Assembly: GCA_019454045.1 (NCBI GenBank) | Contig: SKCR01001888.1 | Coordinates: forward strand, 1 to 64,000 | Direction: 5' to 3' | Length of the DNA stretch: 64,000 nucleotides | Source of the DNA: Zanthoxylum bungeanum | Taxonomy: Eukaryota; Streptophyta; Magnoliopsida; Sapindales; Rutaceae | Part shown: positions 1 through 11,609 of the stretch, in pieces | How the letters are laid out: every line of letters begins with the position of its first letter | How positions within the stretch are numbered: position 1 is the first letter of the stretch | Translations under genes and position numbers: made by a program | Notes under the pieces: generated by a model | Told to the model about the DNA's origin: nothing | Database searches by the model: none | The model's input: only the letters and a program-made list of their open reading frames with translations

Positions 1-1279
1 TAAAAACATAATGTATTATTAAAGTAAGAAACATATTAATTTAAAAAAATTTAATTAATTATTATAAAATTAAAATAAAGAAACCTATTATAATACGAAA
101 ACATATTACAATCTCTCATTGAAATAAAAAAAAAAAAACATACGTGGCACTTAACCTCTATAATTATTTTTTTATTAAATTATAAAATTAAAATATATTT
201 ATAATTATTTTTTTATTAAAAAAATACATATTATAAAACTATATTATATTAAGAAAATATATTATACAATCCGATTAATTTTTGAATATTATCACAGATA
301 ATCCAACAAATAATGTATATATAAGTTAAACATTTTTAAGCCTCATCATTGCGCCACATGCCGGTTTCATATTAAAGTTATAAAATTAAATTAATCAATT
401 TATTAAAAATAATTATATTATAAAATAAATACATGTTATAATTTTATAAGAATTATATTATAACAATAAAAAATATTAGAAAATCCTTTTAAAAAAACAC
501 TACTAAATTATCTACAATTAATATAATATCTACAATTAATTTTTTATTTTTAAATTATAAAATTAACATATCTCTACAATTATTTTTTATTATTAAATTA
601 TAAAATTAAAATAATAAATTATTAACATAAGAAGCATATTACAATATAAAAACATAATCTACTATTAAAGTAAGAAATATATTAATTTAATTAATTAATA
701 TTTTAAATTATTTAATTAATTAATATTTATTTTATTATTATAAATTACAAAATTAAAATAAAGAAACATTTTATAATAAGAAAACATACTATAATCTCTC
801 ATTGAAACAAAAAAACATACGTGATACTTAATCTTCACAATTAACCTTTACATTATTAAATTATAAAATTAAAATATATTTACAATTAATTTTGGATTAA
901 ATAAAACACTTATTATAATAAAAATAAATATTATAATTTTATAAGAACTGTATTATAATAAGAAAACATATTTTTTAATCTTATTATAATTAAAAAATAC
1001 TATTAAAATATAAAATTAAATTAATAAATTTATTAAATTTGAACCTTATTATAACAAGAAAACATATTATAATATCCGATTAATTTTTGAATAATATCAT
1101 AAATAATCCGACAAATAACATAATATATATATATAGTCGTCTTCGGTCCGGTCATTACAATCCGAATTTCGTCCGGATATGCTAAACGATAACATAAAAC
1201 AGTGTTAAACAATGTCGAAACAGTGTCAAATAGTGCCGATTAGCGTTCAGATTTCGCCCGGTCATAAAGACAGGAAGAT

Positions 1280-1327
<48 letters not shown>

Positions 1328-1660
1328 ATATATATATATATATTATATTATATATATATAAAAGTTAAATATTTTTAAGTTTTATAGTAGCGTCACATAA
1401 TCCTAATCTATACAATTATTTTTTTTACTACGTATCATAATAAGAAAAATATAGTATAATCTTCTATTAAAAAAAAAATACGTGACACACAATCTCTACA
1501 ATTAATATTTTTTATCATTGAATTATAAAATTAAAATAATAAATTATTGAAATAAAAAATTTATTACAATATAAAAATATAATATTCTATTAAAATAAAA
1601 AACCTATATAGTAGTTGTCCACAAAATTTAGCCAATTTTTTGGATTTCGAGTCTATTCTT
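1..1660. repeat. AT-rich diverged repeat block
   Basis: No gene is visible. The stretch is almost entirely A and T and contains at least three diverged copies of a unit that reads roughly 'ATTATAATAAGAAAACATA', then 'AATCTCTCATTGAAA', then an A-run and 'CATACGTG' (copies near 81-160, 762-830 and 1437-1500). The copies differ by many substitutions and indels, so the duplication is old. An isolated GC-richer island at 1136-1283 sits between TA repeats and belongs to none of these copies. Origin unknown; it could be degraded transposon DNA. Confidence 0.5.
1284..1360. repeat. TA dinucleotide microsatellite
   Basis: Near-perfect TA repeat of about 75 bp, broken by one C and a few TATTATATTA interruptions. 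A shorter TA run lies at 1119-1134, on the other side of the small GC-richer island. Confidence 0.9.
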
Positions 1661-1928
1661 ATTTGTTATTTTATTTTAAATTATTTTTATAAGTTTTTTA
1701 TTTCATCAATTTTTTATTATTTACAGTGTTTCAAGATGAGGACTTTGACTATTAGCTTTTACACAGTGAATTTGAAATATTATTTGAGAATTGAGAAAAA
1801 ATAATTAAGTATAAAAATTACGTATAAGTAAATCAATTGTTTCATTTATATTATAAAACCGAAAAAATTAGGGTATTTACAAGATCAATACCTAAAATAT
1901 TTGCTCAACTCGCACAAAATGTGAGTAA

Positions 1929-2318
1929 GGGTGGCAAAAAAGCCCGGGCCCGGTCCGACCCTCCGGGGGTAAAAAATCTCAGGTCGGGCCCGAGAAGTAG
2001 AGGCCCGACTCGGGCTCGGGCCCGAGCCGGGTCTAGCACATTTAAGCCCAGGCTTAAAAAATATTTTATATTTTATATATTTATATTTATATAATAAATT
2101 ATATATATATATATTTATATAATAAATTAAAAATATATTTAAATTTTTTATTAATAAAAAATCTGGCCGGATAAAGCTCGGCCGAGCCCGGGCCCGAGTC
2201 GGGCCGAGCCGGCCTGTCAGACTCTCGAGCCGAGCTTTTCCCGAGCCCGAACTAAAAAAATAATTACCGCGCTCGGATCTGACTTATCAAAATCCAGGTC
2301 CGGCCTATTGCCAGCACC
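1929..2318. mobile_element. GC-rich hAT-like MITE upstream of the PDS5-like gene
   Basis: A 390-bp block begins GGGTGGCAAAAAAGCCCGGG and ends with GGCCTATTGCCAGCACC, giving imperfect terminal inverted repeats of the GGTG-GGCAA type. Both ends carry runs of GGGCCCG and CGGGCC, while the middle (2050-2160) is pure AT. This layout (GC-rich subterminal repeats around an AT core, no coding capacity) is typical of non-autonomous hAT elements in plants. The target duplication is unclear (TAAG/TTAAG at best). It lies about 700 bp upstream of the gene start. Confidence 0.5.
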
Positions 2319-2799
2319 ATTAAGAAATTTATGGTTTTTATTCATATGGTTTTTCATTGTTTACGTGTCAATTAAATTATCAGGTAAATATTGTAATGCG
2401 AATGCCCTTATTTGGAAAATATGATATCTCAAAATTAGAAAAATAAAAAGAGCCGATTTAAAATCATGAAAATCTAGCGGTCAAATGTACGTCCACGTGG
2501 ACCCCACGGTCATGATCATGAAAATCCAAAGCGGATTTGAAACTCCAATTTAACTCGAGGTCATTAACACGGCAAAATCCGCGCAAGGCTTCGCTGGATT
2601 CTCCTTTAAAGCGCCCGAATAAATAATAATTGAAGCCTTTCAAAAAAAATAATAATCATAATGATTGAAGTACATTTACCAAAACACCCCCTCCAAAAAA
2701 AGTATATATTAAAAAAAGATCCAGTTGTATTGTATTTTTTTACTTATAAATATTTTATTTTCACAGTCAATCGAAATTAAAAAATAAAATTTATACTCG

Positions 2800-2968
2800 C
2801 TCATATTCTCTCTCTAAAAAAAAAAAACAAAAACAAAAGAAACCCTATCTTTCTTTCTCTCTCTAAATTAATCGTTCGAATCTCGCTCTCAAATCTTCGT
2901 TTCCGCGTCGTTTCCTGAGGTTTCAATGGTGTGAAATCGAAGTTCGAGCGTTGGAAATCGAAGGATCT

Positions 2969-3005
<37 letters not shown>

Positions 3006-3016
3006 AGAGAGAAACT
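2800..3016 (+). promoter_or_regulatory. Probable 5' leader of the PDS5-like gene, with a poly-T splice acceptor
   Basis: A CT-rich leader (TCTCTCTCTAAA at 2807-2817 and 2855-2866) leads to an unbroken run of 34 T at 2970-3003, followed by GCAG and, nine bases later, the ATG at 3017. A pyrimidine run ending in GCAG is the shape of a 3' splice site, so the leader may carry a short intron (a possible donor is GTGTGAAATC at 2929). The transcription start cannot be fixed from sequence alone. Confidence 0.4.
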
Positions 3017-6000
3017 ATGGCTTCGCCTGATAAGGAGCTTGAGCAGCAGCTCGTGGACGCCGGAAAAAAGCTTCTAGAACCTCCGGATTCCGTTGATGAA
3101 CTCCTTTCTCTTCTTGATGTAAGCTTTACTCCATATATTTATCTTATTTTCAAAATTTAATATCATGCATATTGTTTGTTTTATTAGTTTTTATTTTAAA
3201 AAAATATTTATGATTTAATTTTTTTTAGTTTTGGTGAAGCTTATGTATGCATGTTGAGTGTCGTTATTTTTTACTCTTGATTTGTATTTAATTTACGTTG
3301 TTAATTTTACCAAAGTTTATCAGTTGAGTGAGCTTAGCGCTACAGATGGCAGTGTTTATGATTGTACTGCTTTATGGGTTTGTTGAATTGATAACTTGTG
3401 GAACTTTGGGGATTGCATTTCTCATGGCTGAAAACGCTGCTTGTGTAAACAAGTGTCCTTTGTTTCTGTTTTTTGTTTTCCTTGATGATATTATGACAGA
3501 CTTGTTGAACAAGTTGGTTTTGAATTTTGTTTAAAAGAGTTCATTAACTTCATTTGTGCTAGTGGACTTCTGGGAAGTTCTCATAAGATTTAAATCTGTG
3601 CGCCCTGAGTTCATGAACCGGCATCTTCTTTCTATGTTGGGAAGTGATCTCATATATTTAAATATGCACGCTCAAATTTAAATTATATGGGTTCATGAAT
3701 GGTTCCTCTTTCTATGTACAGAAAGGATTTTAGATTCTTTATTAAATACAAACCCACATATATATCACTGTTTGGTTTGATGTCAGTGTTGAATGATATA
3801 ATTAAAACTATCCATAATGGTTGCATAGTTAATTAAACACAGATGACGTGTGGTATCAGGATCTGGTGACAAGATAGCTTTTAAATGGGCGGCTTCCAGA
3901 AATAATAAAATTGATTGCCGGCTTACATATCTGACTTCATTTACCTTAATTAATTGCATTGAAGCTGTGAGCTGTGTGAAAAGAGAAAATATTTAATGAC
4001 TAATTTATTGTCGTCGCTTTTTCCGGGGTGGAGGGGTTATAGTTGTAGGGATCAGTAGATTTGGTAGTGAACTTGACCAGATGGCAGATACAGATTGATT
4101 GAAATTATTGTGAACAACTGATGGTGTCAGATCAGTTGATTTGGTAGTGAACTTTCCCAGATACGGATTGATTGAAATTATTGTGAACAACTAATGGTGT
4201 ACCTATTCTATCATTGTGCTTTTATTACATAGGAGGTTTAAATGTCTATTTACAAACTTCTTCTGTAAATGTTGCTTTTTTAAAAATGAAGCTAGAGTTG
4301 CTTTCATTTTCATCCATATCCGAATGACTTCACATAATTCTCTGCCTTTTCTTTCTCCTTCTGATTGTAGCAAGTTGAGAGTTATCTGTCAAGAGTGGAA
4401 CAATCACCTACCAAATCGATGCAAAATTCAATCTCTCCATCGCAAAAAGCATTGATTGCAGATCAACTCTTCAGGCATTCACACGTTGATGTGAAAGTTG
4501 CAGTTGCCTCATGCATCAGTGAGATAACGAGAATATCTGCACCTGATGCTCCTTATGATGATGACCAGATGAAGGTATGTTGTATGACATGGCTTTCTAA
4601 ACAATCTTTACACAGCGTTTATGTATGTTGTTGGCCTTCACCATTCCTCAGTTCTTTTTTTATTTACTTGCGTGTGTTTACAGGAAGTCTTTCAGCTGAT
4701 TGTATCATCTTTTGAAAATTTGTCTGACAAATCCAGTCGCTCGTATGCTAAGAGAACCTCAATCCTTGAAACTGTTGCCAAGGTCAGGTCGTGTGTCGTT
4801 ATGTTGGATCTAGAATGTGATGCACTGATTATCGAGATGTTCCATCATTTTCTTGAGGCAATAAGGTATGAACAACATGTCGTTGGTGGAGAGTCGGCTT
4901 GTCCTTGCTGATGTTTGGTCATTTATTTATGTATACTTTTGCACTTACTAAATGATGCTATATCATATATTTTTTAAATGTTAGATTAATAAATACCTAT
5001 AATTGGTGAACAATTGAGAGCACCAGTTTGCAAATATGAGATACATATTCTGATGGTTCCTTTTGTCCTTTTTAAGGGATGACCACCCTGAGAATGTCTT
5101 TTCTTCCATGGAGACAATTATGAATCTTGTCTTGGAAGAAAGTGAAGAGATACATCCAGAGCTACTATCCCCTATCTTAGATTGTGTGAAAAAAGACAAT
5201 GAGGTCTGATATCATAAAAATAATTATTTGCGTTACTATTTTTGTCTTCAATTTTCATGATTTCTTAATGTAATTTACAATTTTTCAGGAAGTGTTACCT
5301 GTTGCTCGGAAGTTGGGGGAGAAAGTACTTCAAAGTTGTGCTGGAAAGGTTAAACCATACTTGTTAGAAGCAGTAAAATCCTCAGGCATTTCTTTGGATG
5401 ATTACAGTGAAGTAGTTGCTTCTATATGCCAGGAGGCATCTGTTGCTGTTGAGCAGAATGATGTCCATGTCTCTAATGAACATACGGTAAAATTCTTAAG
5501 AGTCAAAAGAGACCATATCTAATTTTGTGTGCATCTATTTAGCATTTCTCTAGTGCATGTGATCTCTTCCAAAGAGCCTGCAAATAAGTCATTTGCTGAC
5601 ATTGATTTATATTTTCTTTTGAATGTGGATTTAAACTTGATGTTGTGTTCATTATTTTACGGTGTTTTATTTTTCTGTAGACTGATGAGGACAAGAGCAA
5701 GTCAAGGAAGGCACCACTGGATGAAGCAGCTCAGGTATTTCTTTGTTTTGTATTAGTTTTATTGTTCTCTTCTGTCTCTTAATCTAGCTCCTAATCATCT
5801 GTGCTGTTTATGTAATCCATCATTTTCATCTTTTTCTGTTCTGGGCATTTCAAAATTGGAACTGGTCATATATAAATTGTTACAATTATTATCAGGTCGA
5901 CAAAGTAATTGTCACAGATGCAGCTTCTACAGAACTAGTTGATCCTGCTGACAGCAGATCTCCTAAATCAATTACGAATGGTACTGCTCAGACAGAAGAA

Positions 6001-9000
6001 GATGAGTCTTTGGCAGATTCAAATTCATTGAAGAAGGAAGAGCCTGTTAATCTTATTGATCAGTCCAAGGGTGTCGAAACAGTAACCAATGCAGAAGCTG
6101 ATAGTCCTGTTACTGATAAAGCAGTAAGTGCAGAAGATAAGCCAGAACTAACTTCCGAAGGGACAGCAAAGAAACCTAATTCTTTGATGAAATTGGAAGA
6201 ACCATCTGACTGTTCTCAAAATCAAATTGATGGTGAGAAGGAAACTGAGGTTGTGTTGAATCATAAAAGTGATAACAAGGAGGTTCCCAGCTCATCTCAC
6301 GAGGAACCAACTGCTATGGGGGCCGTGTCTTCGGAAATTGACAAGGAGACTGGCAATCAAGTTTCATCCCCTAAAGCAACAGAAGGTGAATCCGTGGTTG
6401 TCACTTCATCTCCAAGCGGCGGCATTACAAATGAAAGTCGTGCCCAAAGGCATGACCGTTCAAAGAAAAAGACTGTCTTGCTTAAAGAGTGTACATCATC
6501 TGCCGACGATGTTCCCAAAAAAGCATCTGAAGGAACTAGTGATTCTGAAGCAAAACCAATTAAACGCTTGGGAAAAAAGGTTCCTGCTGGGTCTGCTAAT
6601 GAGGATAAAACTCCAGCAGAAATATCAAAGAAAGAAAGTGGTGCCTCTAGTGATTTAGAAGCAAAACTTCTGCAGCAGTCATCCAAGAAGGTTGATGCTA
6701 GCAGTAACAATGGGGATGAGTCATCCTTGAAACAATTACAAGATAAGAAAAGGCGGGAGAAAGCTACTCCTAGAAAAGATGCAACAAGATCCTCAACAAA
6801 AGACGATAAGGTATTGTCAAATTGACTACTTAATTGCAACCTTTCCTCTTGTTAATGCTATTGTTCCTAAATTATCTTCAAATTTAATCTATTAATCTGG
6901 AGAATTGTTGTCATTGTTATTTGTCTAGGAAATAGTTTCTTCACCAAAGGCATCTGCAAAACCAACCAAAGATGAACAGAACTTTGAAGCGACTTCTAAG
7001 TCAAATTCCAAGAGAAAGCGTTTTCCAGGGAAGGAAAAAGTATGTTCACTTGGTCCAGATTTTTTTTTTTTCTGTTTGCTGCCCTGTTCTCTTAGATACA
7101 GTTAGTTTGTATCTTAAAAAAAGAATATTCTCTTATCCTGATTTCATTTTGATTCTTTTTGCTGCCCTGTTCTTTTTTGTTTAGCTCTATGATATTTTGG
7201 TTGCTTATTGTCAACTTGTCGTTTGCTTGGTGGGGTAATATTATTTAGAAAATATGCATTTTATGACGGTAACCTTCTACTGTACAATATGTTGCTATTA
7301 AGGGAGTTAAAGTCCTCTTTACTTCAAATAGCTTCCTCTTTACTTCGAATATCTATGAATGCTGGTTGGCAACAAGCATGTGCATTTTGATTGAGTTGTA
7401 TATCTTTTTCTGTTGGGAGACAACTTTTGATGGTCTGACTTATTGCAATTGATACTTCTGTATGATCAAAAAAAGTGAAAGTCTTAATGATGATACAGCA
7501 TGACTTTGCAATTTTCTTTCCTTATTATCTGGGATTCATTATTTGTATACTTTTCGTTGACAATCATCAGTGGAGTTATGTCTTCTTATAGAGGTGGTTG
7601 CTGGTGATGATGCACTAGAGCATATTTTATATTAGATGGTTTTCTTTTACCTATAAGAGTTGCACCTTGACTAAATAATGATTCAAGAATTTGAAATATA
7701 TATCATGGTAATTCTTTTTGGTTGAAGTCTTCTATTAACCTTGTCACTTTGTTAATTGATTTCTTATGAAGTGATTGTTGTGTTAGGCTTCTGATACTGA
7801 GGATCTTGGTGAGAATCTGGTTGGTTCAAAGGTTAAAGTTTGGTGGCCAATGGATCACATGTAAGTATTGACACATATTCTTCATTCTCTTTCTTAATTA
7901 AATTTATAATGCTGCAGCATATTTCATATATGAGGCATCCTTAAAGCATCTGTGGTTCACCTGACTTAGTTATTGGTATAGATGGTGTGTCCTGTGCCAT
8001 TTGTTTCTATAATTTTTATTTTATTTTATTTATTCTTTGAAAGGCATTTATTTGATTATTTCTTACTTAGTACTGTCCCAAGGTGGGGTGAAATTTAAAT
8101 GCTAACTTATTTCCCCCCCTTTTTATCTTGTTATTTTACAGGTTTTATGAAGGTGTTATCGAGTCATTTGACTCTGTTAGAAAGAAGCATAAGGTGAGAC
8201 ATCCATTACATATGCTACTTCTCTGTCCTTTCTTAATTTGAAGGCTTTTTGTGACACCTTTTGGTTTTTTCTCCACTTTTTCCTTTTCCCTCTCTCCTAC
8301 CACGGGAAACTTGTTTCTATTTCCAAGTAATTTTTTTCTTTTCTATTTTTTTTTTAAAACAAATTTTTTTTCTTAATTATTGCATGGAATGTACTTATTT
8401 TTTGTTGTATTCTTACATAGGTTTCGTATGTTGATGGTGATGAAGAAATTTTGAATCTTAAAAGGGAGAGGTGGGAGTTTATTGGAGGTGATTCTGACTC
8501 AAAGGAGGTATGTGGTTGCCTGATTTTGTTAGCTCAAATATTATCTATCCGTCATGGATATTTGATGATAAGTTTCGTTAACAGGAACAAGCAGCTGGTC
8601 TCGAAATTCCTGATGCTTCCTCTGAAATGTAAGTATTACTTGCTATATATGTCATTCTGAATTAGTACTGCTGCTTCTAATTTTTGAAAGTGAGAATGTT
8701 CCAAAATTATTTATTCCCCCTGTCCCTATTTGATTGGCTGAGAGGGGTGTTCACGGAACGGGTCGGGTCGGGTCATGTTTTTTTTTTAAATTTTATAAGA
8801 CCCGATCGGGTCGGGTCACGTCGAGGTGAAACCCGATCGGGTGCGGGTCGGGTCGCACAATTTTTTTTTGATAAATTAATTATTTTGAAATATAAATATT
8901 AGTTATTTTATATCTCGAAAATTATCTTATATATAAAATTTTAATACAACAAAAGTAATAAACAAATGAAATAATAGTAAAAATTTTAAAAAAATAACAA

Positions 9001-11609
9001 TTTTTAGAAAAATTATAAATTTTTTAGAAAAATAATAAAAATATTATAGGGGGTTTTAGTATCAAACCCGTTGCCCAACCTGAAAATTTCGGGTCGGGTC
9101 GGATGGAAATTTAATTTTTTTTAAACCCGAGTCGGGTCGGGTCACGTCGGGTCGCTGGTTGACCCGACCCTATAAACACCCCTAGGCTGAGTTTCTATTT
9201 TTGGCAAATTATAGTCCACTCAATATACTAAAACGCGCCAGGGGCTAGTCGGGTGGCGACCCAGAGCCTGGGTTTCCTAGGCGAGTCCTCCGAAATTAAT
9301 CGGAAATCGGGGATTTTCATAATTAGGTTTAAGGTTTGGTGTGATTTGGACAATTTAATTATAGGGAAATGTTGTTTGAGTAATGAGTAAGGTTTATAGA
9401 GGGTCAATTTGATGTAGGGGTGAGAAAAAAGCTCTGACTCGGGCCGGGCTTAGGCAAAAAAGCCCGAGCCTGAGCCTGAGCCTGGTCCAAGCTTGGTTTT
9501 TATTAATAAAAAATAATTTTTTAAATTATATAAATTAATTTTTAATTTTAATTCTAAATACATACGTTTATAGCTAAATTTTTAAAGTTTAATACACTCA
9601 AAACATTGAAGAAATTATGGCTTTTTGAAATTAGGCTTTATGTTTTAAATTGGGGTTTTTTGAAATTGATGAGTTAGAGTTGATTTTGTAAAATTAAAGT
9701 TACGGTGTGAAATCCGACCGGAAAAAAACATCAATTTCAAATTATGCATCCGTCAACGGCCATTGACCTATGATTTTCATGGCGAAATTTTGCCAGAATG
9801 GGCGGAAAAGGGCCTTAATGATTTGGGGACAGGCGCAGCTACCATAGGCCGCCAAGTCCTGAGCCTAAACGCGCCGTGTAGGCGCCCCTAGGCGGCGTGT
9901 TCTAGAGCAGTGAGTCCACTTGCCATATTAAAAAGGAAGCTAAAGTGCATAGTTTACTAATATGCTCTCATTTATTATGCATTTTTATCAACAATACAAT
10001 TTTCCATATTCTCAGCGAAGCGTATATTAGGAAAATAATTGATTAAATTTATTGCTTTGACCACATTAGCTATACTTAATCCGTGTGAAAAAGCAAACAA
10101 ACCTATCAAATAGGGACAGAGGGGGAGTACAAGCTTCTTGTCATATGGAAGCAATTATGTTCTCTTGAGTATTGTAACCTGAATTGACTTTGCTAGTTGT
10201 CTTGTTTTTTGTTAGCGAACTCCCATGTTGTAAATTGTGATACCATTGGTCATAGTTAGCATCGAGTTGGCTGGATTAACAGAATTTCTGAATTGAGATC
10301 TCATCTGGGATAGTTGAAACTTCAAAGAGCTGATTGATAAAATGTTCTTTTGTAACCATGTTTTAGTACTTGTATATCATCCCCTGTTACTGAAGGATTG
10401 TCAGCTTTCTGCTATTTTGCTTTATGCTAAAGTTGTCTGCCTCTTCTAAGCACACAATATATTTTATATGCAAATTCACTTTCCAAAATATGATGCTTGG
10501 ATTTCCTTTTCTTTTTTCCCCTCATAATAGTTGTGTTTCTTTTACAAATATGACAAGACATGGTCCTTTCTCATGTGATGTGGATTGATTTATGACAACT
10601 TTATAGAAGCTAGAGGTTTGGGTTTGACTCGATTGCTGTTTGGGGTTGCATCTTATCTGCCTTTTCTATTCTATTTTCATGTTTTGATCTTCGGATGTGG
10701 TTTTTGCAATTTTGTTTTCACATTTCCTTTTGACTAGTTTACCAATTTCACTTTTTTTTTTTTTGGAATCGTTGGAAACTTCGCCACCAAACCACTTGTT
10801 AATATATCTTGTTGGTGCTGGTTGGCTAAGTTTTTTACTGGCTGCTTAGTGAAACTTATATATTTTAATAATCTTTAATCAATGTATATTGCTTGTTCTT
10901 GTCAAAATAACCTTGTTCGTATGAAATTGAAATCAGGCCCCTGAAGAAGAAAGCGAAGACAAGTGCTGAACAGCCAGCTAAGCAAGGGAAGCTGGAGAAT
11001 TCACCTAAAAAGTGAGTGAAATTTATATACCAAAAAATTGCTTCAATCTTTTGAGTACTGAAAATTAGAACATTTTATTGCTAGGGGTGGAGGGGCTTCC
11101 TCGAGCAAATCCAAAGCTGGAGATGGAAATCTAGTCATAAATCCAAGGATGAGATTAAAGCTGATGGTAAATCTAAAGATGGTTCTAATACTAAATCGGA
11201 AAAGGACAATGTCAGCAAAAATAAAGATCATACCTCTAAAAGCAGTGGCAAGTCGGCTGATGTGGCTACAAAATCTGCTAGCAAATCCAAGAATGATGCC
11301 ATGGACACCTCTAAGTCTGGAAAATCAGAGGGCGGCAGTGGGACCCAAAAAACTTCTGGCAAGTCAAAGCAAGAAACACCAAAGACTGGCAAGTCAAAGC
11401 AAGAAATGCCGAAGATATCATCCAATGCCAAGGGTAAATCCCCAAAAATTGTTGGCAAATCTAATGCCAATGGGGATGGCAAGTCGAAGTCTAGTTCAAC
11501 AAAGGCGAAAGAGGATGAGGATGTCAATGACACTACTGATTCTGCTAAAATGCCGGAAAATACAAAGGGGAAATCAGGAAAAAAACGACCAAGGGGATCT
11601 AAAGGCTGA
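3017..11609 (+). CDS. PDS5C: Sister chromatid cohesion protein PDS5 homolog, C type (HEAT-like N terminus, Tudor domain)
   Basis: PDS5 proteins bind cohesin in the nucleus and help regulate sister chromatid cohesion and DNA repair; plant C-type members have a short HEAT-like N terminus and a Tudor domain. I place 14 coding exons: 3017-3118, 4371-4574, 4684-4865, 5077-5203, 5289-5486, 5681-5734, 5896-6810, 6929-7039, 7787-7860, 8142-8193, 8421-8507, 8585-8628, 10937-11011 and 11085 or 11135-11609. All introns are GT-AG and exons 1-13 join in frame. The start MASPDKELEQQL fits family N termini. Residues 1-270 are the helical HEAT-like part, 290-640 a Lys/Ser/Glu-rich disordered linker, and about 644-696 the Tudor domain (GSKVKVWWP ... 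VSYVDGDEE ... RWEFI). A basic Lys/Ser tail ends in KSGKKRPRGSKG. With the 11135 acceptor the protein is 899 residues, close to what I recall for Arabidopsis PDS5C (about 870). The first acceptor of exon 14 breaks the frame (see findings). Confidence 0.9.
4051..4200. repeat. Tandem duplication inside intron 1
   Basis: Two adjacent copies, 4051-4130 and 4131-4200. Both start ATCAGT(A/T)GATTTGGTAGT and end GTGAACAACT(G/A)ATGGTGT. The second copy lacks about ten bases in the middle. It lies in intron 1 and shows no coding potential. Confidence 0.85.
7787..8507 (+). other. Tudor-domain exons (exons 9-11) of the PDS5-like gene
   Basis: Three short exons encode the Tudor domain: exon 9 has GSKVKVWWPMDHM, exon 10 FYEGVIESFDSVRKKHK, and exon 11 VSYVDGDEEILNLKRERWEF. 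The aromatic residues W, W, F, Y and the Asp/Glu stretch correspond to the aromatic cage area of Tudor folds, which bind methylated Lys or Arg in related proteins. The introns interrupt at phases 2, 0 and 0. The ligand of this plant Tudor domain cannot be read from sequence. Confidence 0.8.
8743..9183. mobile_element. 441-bp non-autonomous hAT MITE nested in intron 12
   Basis: Ends are AGGGGTGTTCACGG on the left and AAACACCCCT on the right (terminal inverted repeat AGGGGTGTTYA). The flanking 8 bases are TGGCTGAG and AGGCTGAG, an 8-bp target duplication with one mismatch, as expected for hAT. Both subterminal parts are made of repeated CGGGTCGGGTC, and the core is AT-rich. It inserted about 30 bp inside the left end of the mariner-like element, so it is the younger of the two. 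Confidence 0.75.
9232..9904. repeat. GC-motif inverted-repeat block, possible MITE
   Basis: It starts ACGCGCCAGGGGCTAGTCGG and ends near GGCGCCCCTAGGCGGCGTG, so the ends carry related GGCGCC/CTAGG words in opposite orientation. The interior includes CGGAAATCGGGGATTTTC and, at 9416-9490, another run of GCCCGAGCCTGAGCC. I could not find a convincing target duplication. It is probably one or two further small non-autonomous elements inside intron 12. Confidence 0.35.

Larger units (their letters stand above)
8712..10129. mobile_element. Mariner/Stowaway-like element in intron 12
   Basis: The left end reads TATTCCCCCTGTCCCTATTT and the right end is its inverted counterpart, AAATAGGGACAGAGGGGGA followed by GTA, so imperfect terminal inverted repeats of about 25 bp are flanked by TA. 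CTCCCTCTGTCCC-type ends with a TA target are common in plant Tc1/mariner elements and their Stowaway MITEs. The 1418-bp total includes a later 441-bp hAT MITE and another GC-rich inverted-repeat block. No transposase reading frame remains. It accounts for most of the unusual length of intron 12. Confidence 0.65.

Noticed and set aside
6357..6839. 160-residue minus-strand frame
   Set aside because: Antisense shadow of PDS5 exon 7, whose + strand frame fits the gene model with correct splice sites.
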